Source: Fennellomyces sp. T-0311 (taxonomy: Eukaryota > Mucoromycota > Mucoromycetes > Mucorales > Lichtheimiaceae). From it: DNA of 35,904 nt. The notes beneath the pieces are model-generated. The model was not told where the DNA came from. It did no database searches and saw nothing but the letters and a program-made list of their open reading frames with translations. The DNA is taken from positions 1 through 35,904 of the forward strand of contig JALLLT010000108.1 in assembly GCA_025266875.1 (NCBI GenBank), given 5' to 3'. Positions 19,187 through 29,259 of this stretch are shown piece after piece (the stretch's first letter is position 1; each line of letters begins with the position of its first letter). The translations under genes were made by a program, and so were the position numbers.

Positions 19187-19323
19187 GTGAGTCATGCTGA
19201 GGTCTAAAAGAGATGAATGCATTGTGAGTAATATTCCTGCAACAGCGCGTTGCTGTGCAACAAAAAGATATTATAAACGACTTGTCCAAAAAGAGAAATG
19301 CAAAGAGGCCTGCCAGAATGGCT
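19187..19323 (-). repeat. Inverted-repeat arm A (uninterrupted copy)
   Basis: About 137 bp are repeated in inverted orientation at 25972-26101 (arm B). Shared landmarks read on the minus strand are AGCCATTCTGGCAGGC, TTTGCATTTCTCTTTTT, TTGTTGCACAGCAA and CTCAGCATGACTCAC. Arm A retains the sequence across the CTG site at which Plavaka-2 entered arm B. A short reading frame is open across this arm, but coding use is not supported. Confidence 0.8.
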
Positions 19324-19532
19324 ATGATGTCATAATAGCTTTTGCACCACATAGCAGCCTATCTTATAGCTGATTATAAGAGCAGATGTTTACCAGATCA
19401 AAAGCTAAAGTATTATTTTGTGTGCACAGGCAGCCTTTTACAAGGCTGCAGTGTGCTACAGCAGACCGTAGGTGTAACCTTCTATTCTAAAAATATACAC
19501 AACAATGACAATAGACTGTTGTAGCCATTCTG
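19324..19532. other. Spacer between inverted-repeat arms A and B
   Basis: About 200 bp separate arm A from the Plavaka-2 insertion point. The last 11 bp (TAGCCATTCTG) belong to arm B. No gene is seen. Without Plavaka-2 the arms would form a foldback of roughly 480 bp. Confidence 0.5.
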
Positions 19533-20202
19533 CACTATCGTTAAAAATATCTCCAAGATCTCCAATATTTCCCAATATCGCCAACCTTGGGATACAAACT
19601 ACCATATATATATATCTAGAAAGAAGCTAAAGTATAATATCTCCGATATCCACCATATCTCCCAATATTCCCCATGTCCCCTACTATTTAAGGATACCTG
19701 AAGCTGTGGGAAAGTGTCACTATGCCTTAAACATGTGGGACGGTGGGGACAGGTGTCACAAGTTCCCGAAATATAAAAGTCTATTCCTTATATCCTTCAG
19801 CGAGAAATAGATATCTGCAGAAGGTATATGTAAAGGCAATTCCTGAATTCTATTCATCGAATGGTAAATATTTTTAATATTGAATTCTTGCAAATAAATC
19901 ACTTCATTTCATTATATCGACAATGACTTTTAGATACATATGGATTTCAGACCGCTCTAGATTTTCTGGGGGATATTGGGAGATATGGTAGATATTGGAG
20001 ATATTTTTTACATGCCGCTTTACATCTGTTACACGGATACTCACTTAGTGAGGGATATTGGGAAATATGGTAGATATTGGAGATATTTTTTACACGCCGC
20101 TTTACATCTGTTACACGGATACTCACTTAGTGAGGGATATTGGGAAATATGGTAGATATTGGAGATATTTTTATACACGCCGCTTAATCTTTATTATTTA
20201 TT
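19533..20202. repeat. Left subterminal repeats and 82-bp tandem repeat of Plavaka-2
   Basis: ATATCTCC/GGAGATAT and CCAATATTTCCC-like units recur throughout. At 19971-20190 an 82-bp unit (GGATATTGGG…GTAGATATTGGAGATATTTTT…CTTTACATCTGTTACACGG) is repeated about 2.6 times with few changes. The same GGATATTGGGAGATA core appears at the right end (25925-25940). This looks like a protein-binding array. Confidence 0.8.
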
Positions 20203-23200
20203 TCAATTAACTTGGCCCACGGCACCAAGTTTTATATTGTTTCCACAAATCATATCTGGATATATGATATAGTGGCGCCCATTGTGAATTTGAGATTTCA
20301 ACATGGCAGCGTAGCCTTGTATATTCTCCATAGACGTGACGATGATCTTGTCCGTGCTGTGAGCTGTTTTTGGCGTACGGGAAGTAGTGTAAGGCACACC
20401 ATTCATTCTTCAATTGTTATGGAGGTAATTCGTTTTGGCTAAATTGCTGTAAAGGCGGACTAGGCACAGGAGGCACATGTCATCTATTAAACCGAATGAG
20501 AAAGTACGTCCATGCATTTCCACAAGCTCTTCTTACCATCAAACGAATGCGCGAAAAAGAAAATAGGTTCACCAACATATGTTGCCGTGTCGCCAGAGGT
20601 TATGCGGCCTACTGGTAGCTCGAGTCTCACGAGAGTATCAAGTTTTTTAGACTTGCTAGGAAATGCAAGGCAACTATATACTGTATTTCTGAGGTACATG
20701 CGCTTGCCAATGTGCACGTCTTCATCCAATACAGCATTTTTTGCCCGATCATCTGGGAACTGGTTGTGCCAGTATGTCCTGAGCTTCATACGCAATCTGT
20801 ACTCCTGTTCGTACATACTGATCTTCTTTGTGGTCTAGTCCCAGATCTGCATTTTGATCTTTTTGCCCTGTCGATCGTAGATATCGAATGGGTGGCAACG
20901 TTCGTCTGGCATTTCGATGGTATCTTCGGATCGTTTTCAACATAGCACCGCTCAAATGTGCGCATGGCGATTTGTTGTTTGAGGACGTTTCCTGCGTTCG
21001 ATGCGGGGTAGATACGAGACTTAATATGCTTCTTAAAGTATCCTATGCAAAGTAAGCTCACATGTTAGTGTAATGATATTTCATCAATATTAATTGCGAT
21101 ATCCATTATAGCATACCGATTGTGCGTTCCGTGGATCGTGTGCTATATGCCCGTAGCGGCCCAAGCTTCTCAATGATGGTGTCCATATGCCTCAAATAAT
21201 GGAAGTTCACCGTGTACATATTTGGCTCCATCATCGTTTGGTCACGTATGTAGGTATGCCAGGTCTGTATGTTTCTGAAAGAGTAACACTCGATTATTAT
21301 GCATGTATGGTGAATTAGGTTGATGCGGTATTATAGTAGCTTACGTTCTGATCTGTACCAAGTCTCTTCCGGAAATCTTCCACGATAAGGCTAATGAACA
21401 TGCCGTAACAAGAGACATCAAGGCATGTATTTGTTTTGCCCTTGACCCATACTCGTCGACTAACTGTTCAAATACCAAAGTAGGTACAACATACAAGAGA
21501 AAAACGATCCAATCGACGGATCGCATCATCTTCGGATTTCGCTCTACATCTGGGACTGTGTTATATATCGACTGTAACATTAAGCTGGCATCGTTATACG
21601 CACCTCTGAAATCACCCTCAAAAATGGCAGACATAATGGTTGGACCGGAAGCAGTTATGGCTTCACCCATAGCCTTGCGTCGTCGTGGTGGTAGGAGCAA
21701 CGTGTTGGTGTCGATATTAAAATCACCAGATATGATCTGCCAGAGCTTTTTTGCGCAGTTCATACCGATCATATGGAGCTCATCCAAGCCAAAGAATGGG
21801 TAGCCACAAAAGGATGACAGTGTCGCGAACTCTGTCGCTTTCTTGATGCCCATGGCCTGTAATGGATCCGTGTAAGCTCATAATGGTAGAATGATGATGC
21901 GTCGTTACTGGCTAAATTACTTACAATGTTGCCTTGCTGGAAGTGTTCAATCGGTCGGCTTTCTGACATACATAGGTTGCCTTGGTAATAATGGCCACTG
22001 CGACCACCACTGGGGCTCATTGCTGGGACGGTTTGGATTAGCCACATACGACAACCGTAATCGGAATTGTATCCTTTGTGGTGTATCAGCTCCTGGACGC
22101 CAACGATATCGCCGGATGCCAGCAGTAAGTGAGCTTTGAAAATGATTGTATGCTGTTTTACAATGCTGGGAAAACCGTTAATATCTTTTTCAAGGCCGTA
22201 TATGTTGGTTTTTGCTCCAGATGTTTGTAGAACACGAAGCTCTTCGAACAGCGGGCTCAAGTACGTGTAAATATCCTTTGCGTGGGCCGTGGGCAAGATT
22301 GCAACTTGGATCATGTTTTTTGGTCTTATATCTGACAACATCCTAGACGTGAGTAACAACAGCTGAAGGGTTGAAAGAGATAAATCGTACCTTTCCGTTG
22401 CCGGAAGACTAAAAATAACAACATTTATGGTAGTTAGGCCGACTTGCTTTCCTTTAAATAGCGTGAAACCATCCATATAGAGGCCCAAGCAAAGATGATT
22501 ACTTTGTGCAAAGTGAGTGGGACGTAGAGCTTTGTGGACACTGCCGTCCATAATGCCCTCTATGCTGAACTGATTGCTGCTGTCATTGGGCGTGGAACTG
22601 GGAGTGGTACTGTCGAACTGCTCCAGCACCGATGTCCGAAAGTTGCTATCAGCCACAAAGGCGCTAAGCTGCTTGGCGAGGGGGAAGTACAACATGGTTC
22701 AGATTGGTGTGTTCGTGCCTGGCTTGAATTGCAGCGCATTGCAATCACAACCATCCAAGGAACCGATGGGGAAAAGGCGACAGCCATTGGGACAAATTTG
22801 GTAAAGCTTTGGCTGAACGCCATAGCTATTTACCATCTGGTTCTCAGTGATGAATGGGCTGTATAAAGGCTGGCGATCCGCACCTGCATGAAAAGTTCTT
22901 TCGTAAGTACATTTTGCTTTAAATATTATCACATAGTGTGTACATACTCAGCTCATCATCCTTCATCCAGTTATTGAGCATCTTAATCAACGCATGGTGT
23001 GTGTCTCGTGTCAGATTTTGTTCCTGGACTAGGCAATACAACTCGCAGCTTTTACGGGTACGAGCATCCTGACCAATGTGGGGGTACTCATCAAACTCAT
23101 ACCGACGAGGATTGTCATCAACTACTGTATGCGGGTTGGCGTCATCGTCGATATCGGTCTCGATATTTTCACCGTCCTCGTCACCATCAGATGCACCAGG

Positions 23201-23739
23201 ACTGCCAACAGGAATGGCGCGACTGGGCATAGGCTCAACATGACTGTCAATGGACCTGGTGTCATCTTCTTCGTCAGCCACCATCCTCGCATCACCATCA
23301 GCATCTGTAGTATCGACATGATCAGTACTGCTCGTAGTCTCGTCAGTACCATTGTCATGATGATTTTCGCCGTAATCGTATTCAAAATCGATTTCGGGAG
23401 ACGAATGCAACTGTTGACGACCTTGGTTGCCCGTGTGGTGGCCATCAGTGTTGGGAACAGCGAGCGATCCATTATCATCCATCATAAGGACATCCTCATT
23501 CGTACCATTTCCAACATTGTGTAGTACTGGCGTTTCACTGGCGTTTTCGCTACGTTGGTTTTCAATGTACATCCGTGTAGCTAGCGAGGATATTATTTAG
23601 TACGTCCATATTCATCGTAGCAAATCTAATATCCTTTGTATATTAGGATCTTACGGCAGTCTTCAATATGCTGATTGTAAGTAGATTTTGTTGTTAACAA
23701 TTCACAGTATGGGCAGGTGAGCAATGTTGGGTTGGTCAT
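20203..23739 (-). pseudogene. Plavaka/Tnp2-type transposase of Plavaka-2, near-complete but disabled
   Basis: Exon 1 (23739-23655) encodes a zinc finger, CPYCELLTTKSTYNQHIEDC. Exon 2 (from 23580) is very acidic (TDIDDDANPHTVVDDN) and ends at DDEL. Then follow ENQMVNSYGVQPKLYQICPNGC, TGA at 22701-22699, MLYFPLAKQLSAF, the aspartate block HLCLGLYMDGFTLF, KNMIQVAILP, YGCRMWLIQT, the FFGLDELHMIGMN block, MMRSVDWIVFLLYVVPTLVFE, the motif KLGPLRAYSTRSTERTIG, IYPASNAGNVLKQQIA, and the C-terminal DKIIVTSMENIQGYAAML, ending at 20203. Lesions are the TGA, a one-base loss near GATCCGAAGATACC (about 20925), and TAG at 20837-20835. Introns are about 45-90 bp. It matches the Plavaka-1 transposase block for block. 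Confidence 0.82.
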
Positions 23740-24405
23740 TTTTGAGAGGAAGATATATAGAAAGAGAGTGTAAGTGTGTTATCTGGTTTAGATAGTGATA
23801 GAAGAACAAATAGAAGAGACAATAGGAATCCTTTGAGACACAGATTTATTCTCAATAACAGCTCGAGTTCAACTATCAATTCAATATTCCTTTTATACTG
23901 GGCAATACGTTGTACGGATTGCACCATCCATGATTCTAAGTGACAATGTAGTACGGATTGCACCATCCTTGATTCTGAACGCGCATTAAGCTGAGTGCGA
24001 CTCGGTATTTTAATCTTCCATTTTCGGACTTAACTCTTGGACACCACAGTAAGGTATTGGTTTGTGGCACTTGAATAAGGATGATAGAGTGTTATATGAT
24101 AAGAGTAACGATGATTTATTTGAGAGCTATTACTCTGTATTTATATCTTCTATGCTAATGATTGTATCGTGATAGTCATTGCCATGTAACTGGTGATTGT
24201 CTTGTATGCCGTCAACCGGCGGACGACACGTAATGACGTGGAGTGATCGTTGGTAAGCGTTGGTGGAGTGATCCTAAGTGGAGGCTTGTTCTGATTGGTT
24301 GGCGCGTGGCACAGCACTTACAGGTACATTTTATGATCTTTTACTACAATCCCAGTCTTTGTATCACTAGGGTGACGTGGTGTAAACAATCCACGTCTTT
24401 CTTAA
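23740..24405. promoter_or_regulatory. Divergent promoter region of Plavaka-2
   Basis: This 666-bp interval lies between the ATGs of the transposase (23739) and the accessory gene (24406). On the minus strand a TATAAAAGG box lies near 23890-23900, about 150 bp upstream of the transposase ATG. A 39-bp direct repeat (GTACGGATTGCACCATCC…TGATTCT) starts at 23912 and 23951. A putative solo LTR occupies 24058-24322. Without it the divergent region would be about 400 bp. Confidence 0.5.
24058..24322 (-). mobile_element. Putative solo LTR, 265 bp, reverse orientation
   Basis: Plus-strand ends are TGGTTTGTGGCACTT and AGCACTTACA (TG…CA), flanked by GGTAT (24053-24057) and GGTAC (24323-24327), one C/T difference. 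On the minus strand TATAAATA starts at 24145 and AATAAA 25 bp later, the spacing seen in the other LTRs of this window. No internal ORF. Boundaries are tentative. Confidence 0.5.
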
Positions 24406-25797
24406 ATGAATAACTCTCCTATGAATCACGCGAATCCCACTACCGCAATCGACCTCAATGACCCCGTTCAGCGAATTCTGAGCCAGGTCAGTAACCAGCT
24501 TGTGACTCTGCAGCAACAAGTGAGCGATCTGCAGGCCACTGTCTCTGCGTCTGCCCAGCAGATGGTGGTCCTTCAAGAGCAGATTGCTGACTTAACTAGG
24601 CAGCAAGCTCTGACGTCTTCGGTGGTCCTTCCGGAGCTTCCTTCGGCGATTGAGCTGATGAGGGGCTACCAGCAAGTCTCTTTGGGAGAAGAAGTGGTTC
24701 TGGCGCCGTTGAAGCCAAACTCCAGCGCCAAGAAGACGGTTCAGCCCCAGGACATCAAAAACTTCTTTGCCACCAAGTGCAGCCCCGCCGTGAGAGCAAA
24801 CAAGGATTCCATTTACCTCACGATGATTCATAAAGTGGGTGTCCTTGGCGTTGAATCGCTCCACGCCAAGTATTCACCCATTGGCGGTATCACGGAGGTT
24901 GACCACTTCCAAAGGGTGACGGTGGAGAACAACCTGGCCACCTATATGCGGCAGGCATATGGTATTCCAATGAACAATTGTGAAGGTAACTGGGTGGCCA
25001 AAGGTGCGTTCTCCATTAAATGGACATCTTTGTCAAAGAAGAGGTAGTGTTTTAATGACCCTGTATACTCGTGAACGTTTATATTATATGAGGCAACTAA
25101 TATAAGAAATACACCAGCGCCACAGCAAAAAAGAATACCGGTACCACCACCAGCGCCATCCCAGAACAGATGAGCACTGGTCTGTCCGCACCCTCCTCGA
25201 CCATGTCGACAACTTCGGCGCGGATGAACGCGTCTGTGACAATGGAGCGACAGCCAACCATGATGTCTGAGGAGTAAGATAAGTACAATATTAAGAGTTA
25301 CATATTTATTACTAATCGATTTTCTTTAGTCCTTCAGAATCCATTATTGGTGATGGGAGGTAAGCTACATCTATCATGCTACATTTCTTATCTAACTCAT
25401 TGTAATAAAACACTAGCGCTGCCGGTGAACATGCATCCTCTTCTTCGTTCTCTGTGCTTGCTCATCAACCGGGATCATCTGGTAATGTCAACATCAGGTA
25501 TGAGTGTATTTTTCTGCTCTTGGTTGAAGATATTATTTTAACTTGGTGGCATTGAATAGTAACGGGGAAGAGCGTGTCCTGGACTCCTTTGTGCTACCAC
25601 CACCACCACCGCTACCACTACAACCGCAACCACAGCAACAACTGCCTCGGGGGCCAAGTTTCGTGGCTTATATGCCCAACCGACCTGCGTCGAGAAACTT
25701 TTCGTCCAGGGCTATAACCCCGGACGATGTTTTGGCAGATGAACGTTGTAGCCGATCGCGAAAGCATCAAGCTCGGAATGATGGCGAATCGCAATAA
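24406..25797 (+). CDS. Plavaka-2 accessory protein (coiled coil plus basic domain), apparently intact
   Basis: Five exons splice into one open frame of 380 residues: 24406-25043, 25118-25273, 25330-25359, 25417-25497 and 25560-25797, all introns phase 2 with GT..AG ends. Exon 1 has a helical coiled coil (residues about 20-70: ILSQVSNQLVTLQQQVSDL, QMVVLQEQIADL), then KKTVQPQDIKNFF, MIHKVGVLGVESLHAKYSP, VENNLATYMRQAYGIPM, NCEGNWVAKGAF and a basic SLSKKR. Later exons are Ser/Thr- and Pro/Gln-rich and end in a basic tail. AATAAAG follows the stop. It is divergent from the transposase, as in Plavaka-1. The block LATYMRQAYGIPMNNCEGNW lines up with LILEKCCKAFNVHLDKCKNLW there. I do not recognise the family. 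A DNA-binding TnpA-like role is inference. Confidence 0.72.
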
Positions 25798-25971
25798 CTT
25801 TTGTAATAAAGCTTTTTTTAGTCAATTGAGTGGTACCAAAATCTGTTTGATTGTGATACAATTTAAGCTTGTACTATGGTTACACTAACCTAACAGAGTA
25901 GTTGTCGCAGTTGAATTGCAAGGAAATATTGGGAGATACTGAAGATGTCGGGGATATTTTCAATGATAGTG
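25798..25971. other. Plavaka-2 right end: polyadenylation signal and terminal repeat
   Basis: AATAAAGC lies just downstream of the accessory gene stop. The last 50 bp are the inverted terminal repeat, including GGGAGATACTGAAGATGTCG and ending GATAGTG. No further gene. Confidence 0.7.
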
Positions 25972-26101
25972 CTGGCAGGCTTTTTTGCATTTCTCTTTTT
26001 AGACAAGTCCTTCGTGATATCTCTTTGTTGCACAGCAATGCGCTGTTGCACAAATATTACTTACAATGCGTTCATCCCTTTTAGACCCCAGCATGACTCA
26101 C
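25972..26101 (+). repeat. Inverted-repeat arm B, right part (interrupted copy)
   Basis: It continues arm B immediately after the Plavaka-2 right end, starting CTGGCAGGC and matching the inverse of arm A to CAGCATGACTCAC. The left 11 bp of arm B are at 19522-19532, on the other side of Plavaka-2. Confidence 0.8.
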
Positions 26102-26300
26102 ATATATCCACTTGTTGCCCACATTACTCATATCATAGTCGTTATTCTTCGCTTAACGGTGGACCCAGTAATTGTGTTACCATCTTTCCATTTTTATTAG
26201 AGAGAAAATAATAAAATATGTGCTACTGTATACAATAAACTATATCATCTTTTCTCTTGAGAGAGTTCGCTCCTGGTACGCAACCGACGTTCGTTTTGAG

Positions 26301-27136
26301 ATGAATACACATGGTCAACAATCAACTCCAACATCAACATCAGTATCTGATGAGCAACCACCTGCCTGGGCCACAGCCCTATTGCATCGCATCGAAGCCT
26401 TGGAGAACCGTGCTCCTCACCTGCATGACCTGCAATATCTGAACGCATCCTGGATTCCGATTTTCAGCCTTATCTAGCTTTTACGGCAGCCCTTCCTGGC
26501 ATCGAGAAGGATTTCTTCTATTCCCCACTGGCTGAAGTGGAGCGGCGTCATTTTCTGGCTAATTGCCTCTGCAATGTGGTTCGCGACTACAATCCACCAC
26601 ACATTAACAATGTCAATGTCAATCCCACTGCTAAACGATTCGACCATCAGCTCTCTGAACTTCAATTTCGCCTCTCCAGTATCACTCGTCCCATTGATCA
26701 ATTTGTACATACAGTTGTGCGAGATGATGGTGTCTCCAAGTGTGATGCACTCGAGTTCGCCAATGTCGTACATGAGTTATTATTGGACTCTGCGTCCTAC
26801 ATCACACAACTCTGCATCAACAACATGTTCAAAGCAGCAGGCATTAATGGTCAAGCTCCTCGTCTCCTTGACACTAGTTCACTGCCACTTGTGGATCCCC
26901 GTGACCTGGTGGAGCATGTCAAGTTATCGCGAGCCATCCAACAATCTGGTCAGCGTTTCACGAGGAACAAGAAGGGAAAGGCGTATTCCCCTCACAACAG
27001 CCGATCAGATGAGGACACATCTGACTCGCACAACCGCAACACAAAGCCTAAAGGTGGTTATGACGGTTCAAAAAAGGATTTTCATCCGGGCCCCTCAAAC
27101 AAAGACAAGGGAAAACAACGCGTGACCTTCCAGTAG
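26301..27136 (+). pseudogene. DIRS gag-like first ORF, one frameshift
   Basis: The ORF opens at ATG 26301 (MNTHGQQSTPTSTSVSD), with PPAWATALLHRIEALEN. The frame breaks near 26450 and continues as DSDFQPYLAFTAALPGIEKDFFYSPL, then RRHFLANCLCNVVRDYNPP, LSELQFRLSSITRPIDQFV, FANVVHELLLDSASYITQL, and a basic, Ser/Asn/Lys-rich C-terminus ending KGKQRVTFQ. A helical core with a basic, RNA-binding-like tail and no zinc knuckle is usual for DIRS-type gag-like ORFs. A single-base change repairs the frame. The RT ORF follows at once in another frame. Confidence 0.65.
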
Positions 27137-27341
27137 AAGGGCGTTTATCCTTCTTCCAGAAAGCATGGTGGAAACTGACGAATGATCGACGGGTTCGCTA
27201 AGTCATTCGCCACGGCTACAAAATACCTTTCATTCACCCACCCCCACTGACCAACAATCCTCGGCTCCATCCATATCCTCAAGCACACGACAAAGAACAG
27301 GCAACCGCTCAAGAAATTTCGCAACTTTTATCGAAGCATGC

Positions 27342-27761
27342 TGTTGTATCCAACATGAACACACCCTAACAAGCTTCTTTGTCATCTATGCTGTCCGTTA
27401 GCGAATAAGAGCTTTCCATCCTTACCGCCGCTTCCCACTTCCGACATCGGAACGTTGAGCTTCATGCTTACCAAATACTCAGCCAATCAGGTTACTCATA
27501 GACACGACCTTCCGGTCAACGTGTCTATTCACGGATATGCTCTGTCAGCATTCATCCTATCAATCATCACGATCCGTAACTGCTCAATGATAATAAGGTT
27601 GACATTACACATCACTCACGGAAGCACCGGCATAAGGAAATCCCATCATGGATAAGCATTTATTATAAATAGAGAGAGCAAAACATATGAAATAAATCAG
27701 TTACCTTTTTGAGTCTCGTTGACACATTTGTCTTTTACACTTGCTTCTCTCTGATTTAACA
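27342..27761 (+). mobile_element. Solo LTR, 420 bp, CATGC target duplication
   Basis: Starts TGTTGTATCCAACATG, ends CTGATTTAACA (TG…CA), and is flanked by CATGC (27337-27341 and 27762-27766). TATAAAT starts at 27664 and AATAAA at 27691. Removing it and one CATGC restores the RT frame (…LLSK HA IEEI…). It is nearly the same sequence as the LTR at 28838. Confidence 0.93.
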
Positions 27762-28837
27762 CATGCCATCGAAGAAATCCCTCGCGACTCACTGGGGTTT
27801 CGTTCTTACATATTCACGATCCCAAAAAAGACTGGTGGCCTGCGACCCGTGACAAATCTACGACCATTAAGCACCTATATTCTACACCAGCACTTCAAGA
27901 TGGAGACCCTGAAGACGGTATGCAACTTGATCAACCTTAACGACTTCGCCACCAGCACCGACCCCCAGGATTACTTTCTGCATCAGCTGGTCCATCCCAG
28001 CTCACGCAAGTTCCTCCAATTTGCCAGACCGGCCAACAACAACAAGAAGCTTTTTCAATGGAGAGTTTTGACCTTTGGTCTCGCGCCGAGTCCTATGATT
28101 CAAACAAAGATCCTGCGACCTCTGGTTTGTTGGGCGCGACGTCAAGGCATTCGACTTCCCATTTACCTTGACGATTCCTTGATTCTCAGAAAGGATCAAG
28201 CAACAACCAAACAGGCAACCGAGAAGGTAACAGCAAAACTTCAGGAACTCGGCTTCTTGATCAACTTCAACAAATCCATTCTCACACCTTCACAGGAGAT
28301 CGAGCATCTCGGCTTTCATATCAACACTCAAGATATGACTCTGTCAGTTCCTGCATCCAAGATTCGCGACTTGCGTCGCGAAGCAACAAAGCTTTTTCAC
28401 GGACAACAATGTACCACACGACAACTGGCAGCTTTCATTGGCAAGGCACAAGCAATGTCAATGACAGTGTTTCCTGCGCGTCTTCAGTCCCGGCATTTGT
28501 TGGCAGTGAAGAATCTCGCTTTACAACAAACTCAATCATGGTCATCGACAATCCAACTCAACACTTATGCTCTCACGGAACTTCTTTGGTGGAAGAACCA
28601 ATTATCAACTTGAAATGGGCAGAGTTTCTTGCCTCAAATTCCTCAGAAGGAGGTATTCATGGACGCATCGACAGAACCATGGAGCATAGTGGATGGCCAA
28701 CATTCATGGAGCGGGCATTGGACAGCAACCGAAGCAGTGCAGCACATCAACTGGAAGGAGCTTCGTGTCATATGGAAAGCAATTTATCTACCAGCACTAT
28801 GAGGGCGACAACTTCGGATCTATTGCAACAACACTAC

Positions 28838-29259
28838 TGTTGTATCCAATATGAACACACCCTAACAAGCTTCTTTGTCATCTATGCTGTCCGTCAGCGA
28901 ATAAGAGCTTTCCATCCTTACCGCCGCTTCCCACTTCCAACATCGGAACGTTGAGCTCCATGCTTACCAAATACTCAGCCAATCAGGTTACTCATAGACA
29001 CGACCTTCTGGTCAACGCGTCTCTTCATGGATATGCTCTGTCAGCATTCATCCTATCGATCATCACGATCCGTAACTGCTCAACGATAATAAGGTTGACA
29101 TTACACATCACTCATGGAAACACTGGCTTAAGGAAATCCCATTATAGATAAGCATTTATTATAAATAGAGAGAGCAAAACATATGAAATAAACCAGTTAC
29201 CTTTTTGAGTCTCGTTGACATATTTGTCTCTCTACACTTGCTCCTCTCTTGATTTAACA
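28838..29259 (+). mobile_element. Solo LTR, 422 bp, ACTAC/ACTAT target duplication
   Basis: Starts TGTTGTATCCAATATG, ends TTGATTTAACA, and is a close copy of the LTR at 27342. The flanks are ACTAC (28833-28837) and ACTAT (29260-29264), differing by one C/T change. It interrupts the RNase H domain between IYCNN and TTAYINK. TATAAAT starts at 29160 and AATAAA at 29187. Confidence 0.92.

Larger units (their letters stand above)
19533..25971. mobile_element. Plavaka/CMC-type transposon (Plavaka-2), 6.4 kb, CTG target duplication
   Basis: The left end CACTATCGTTAAAAATATC (19533 on) and the inverse of the right end (CACTATCATTGAAAATATC, to 25971) match over about 50 bp with several differences. 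CTG flanks both ends (19530-19532 and 25972-25974). The element has a Tnp2/Plavaka-type transposase (minus) and a divergent accessory gene (plus), the same plan as Plavaka-1. The two elements differ in terminal sequence and protein, so they are different families of one group. Confidence 0.9.

Noticed and set aside
19971..20190. CRISPR-like array
   Set aside because: Contiguous 82-bp tandem units without distinct repeat and spacer parts, inside a eukaryotic transposon end.
20207..20413. An alternative minus-strand frame (NEWCALHYFPYAKN…) over the last Plavaka-2 transposase exon
   Set aside because: The other frame (DKIIVTSMENIQGYAAML) matches the end of the Plavaka-1 transposase (DRIFVVDATALEDFAGL), so it is the real one.
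23078..23524. A 148-codon plus-strand frame opposite the Plavaka-2 acidic exon
   Set aside because: Antisense shadow of the Asp/Glu-rich coding exon on the minus strand.
19187..26101. Arms A and B as terminal inverted repeats of one large transposon
   Set aside because: Plavaka-2 has its own ends and a CTG duplication inside arm B; the arms are an older foldback that it entered.
26574..27125. A 183-codon second plus-strand frame over the DIRS gag-like ORF
   Set aside because: Overlaps the gag-like frame, which has the coherent helical and basic composition; the other is a shadow.
27455..27655. Near-identical short frames at 27455 and 28951
   Set aside because: They are copies within two LTRs of one family; identity reflects the LTR, not a gene.
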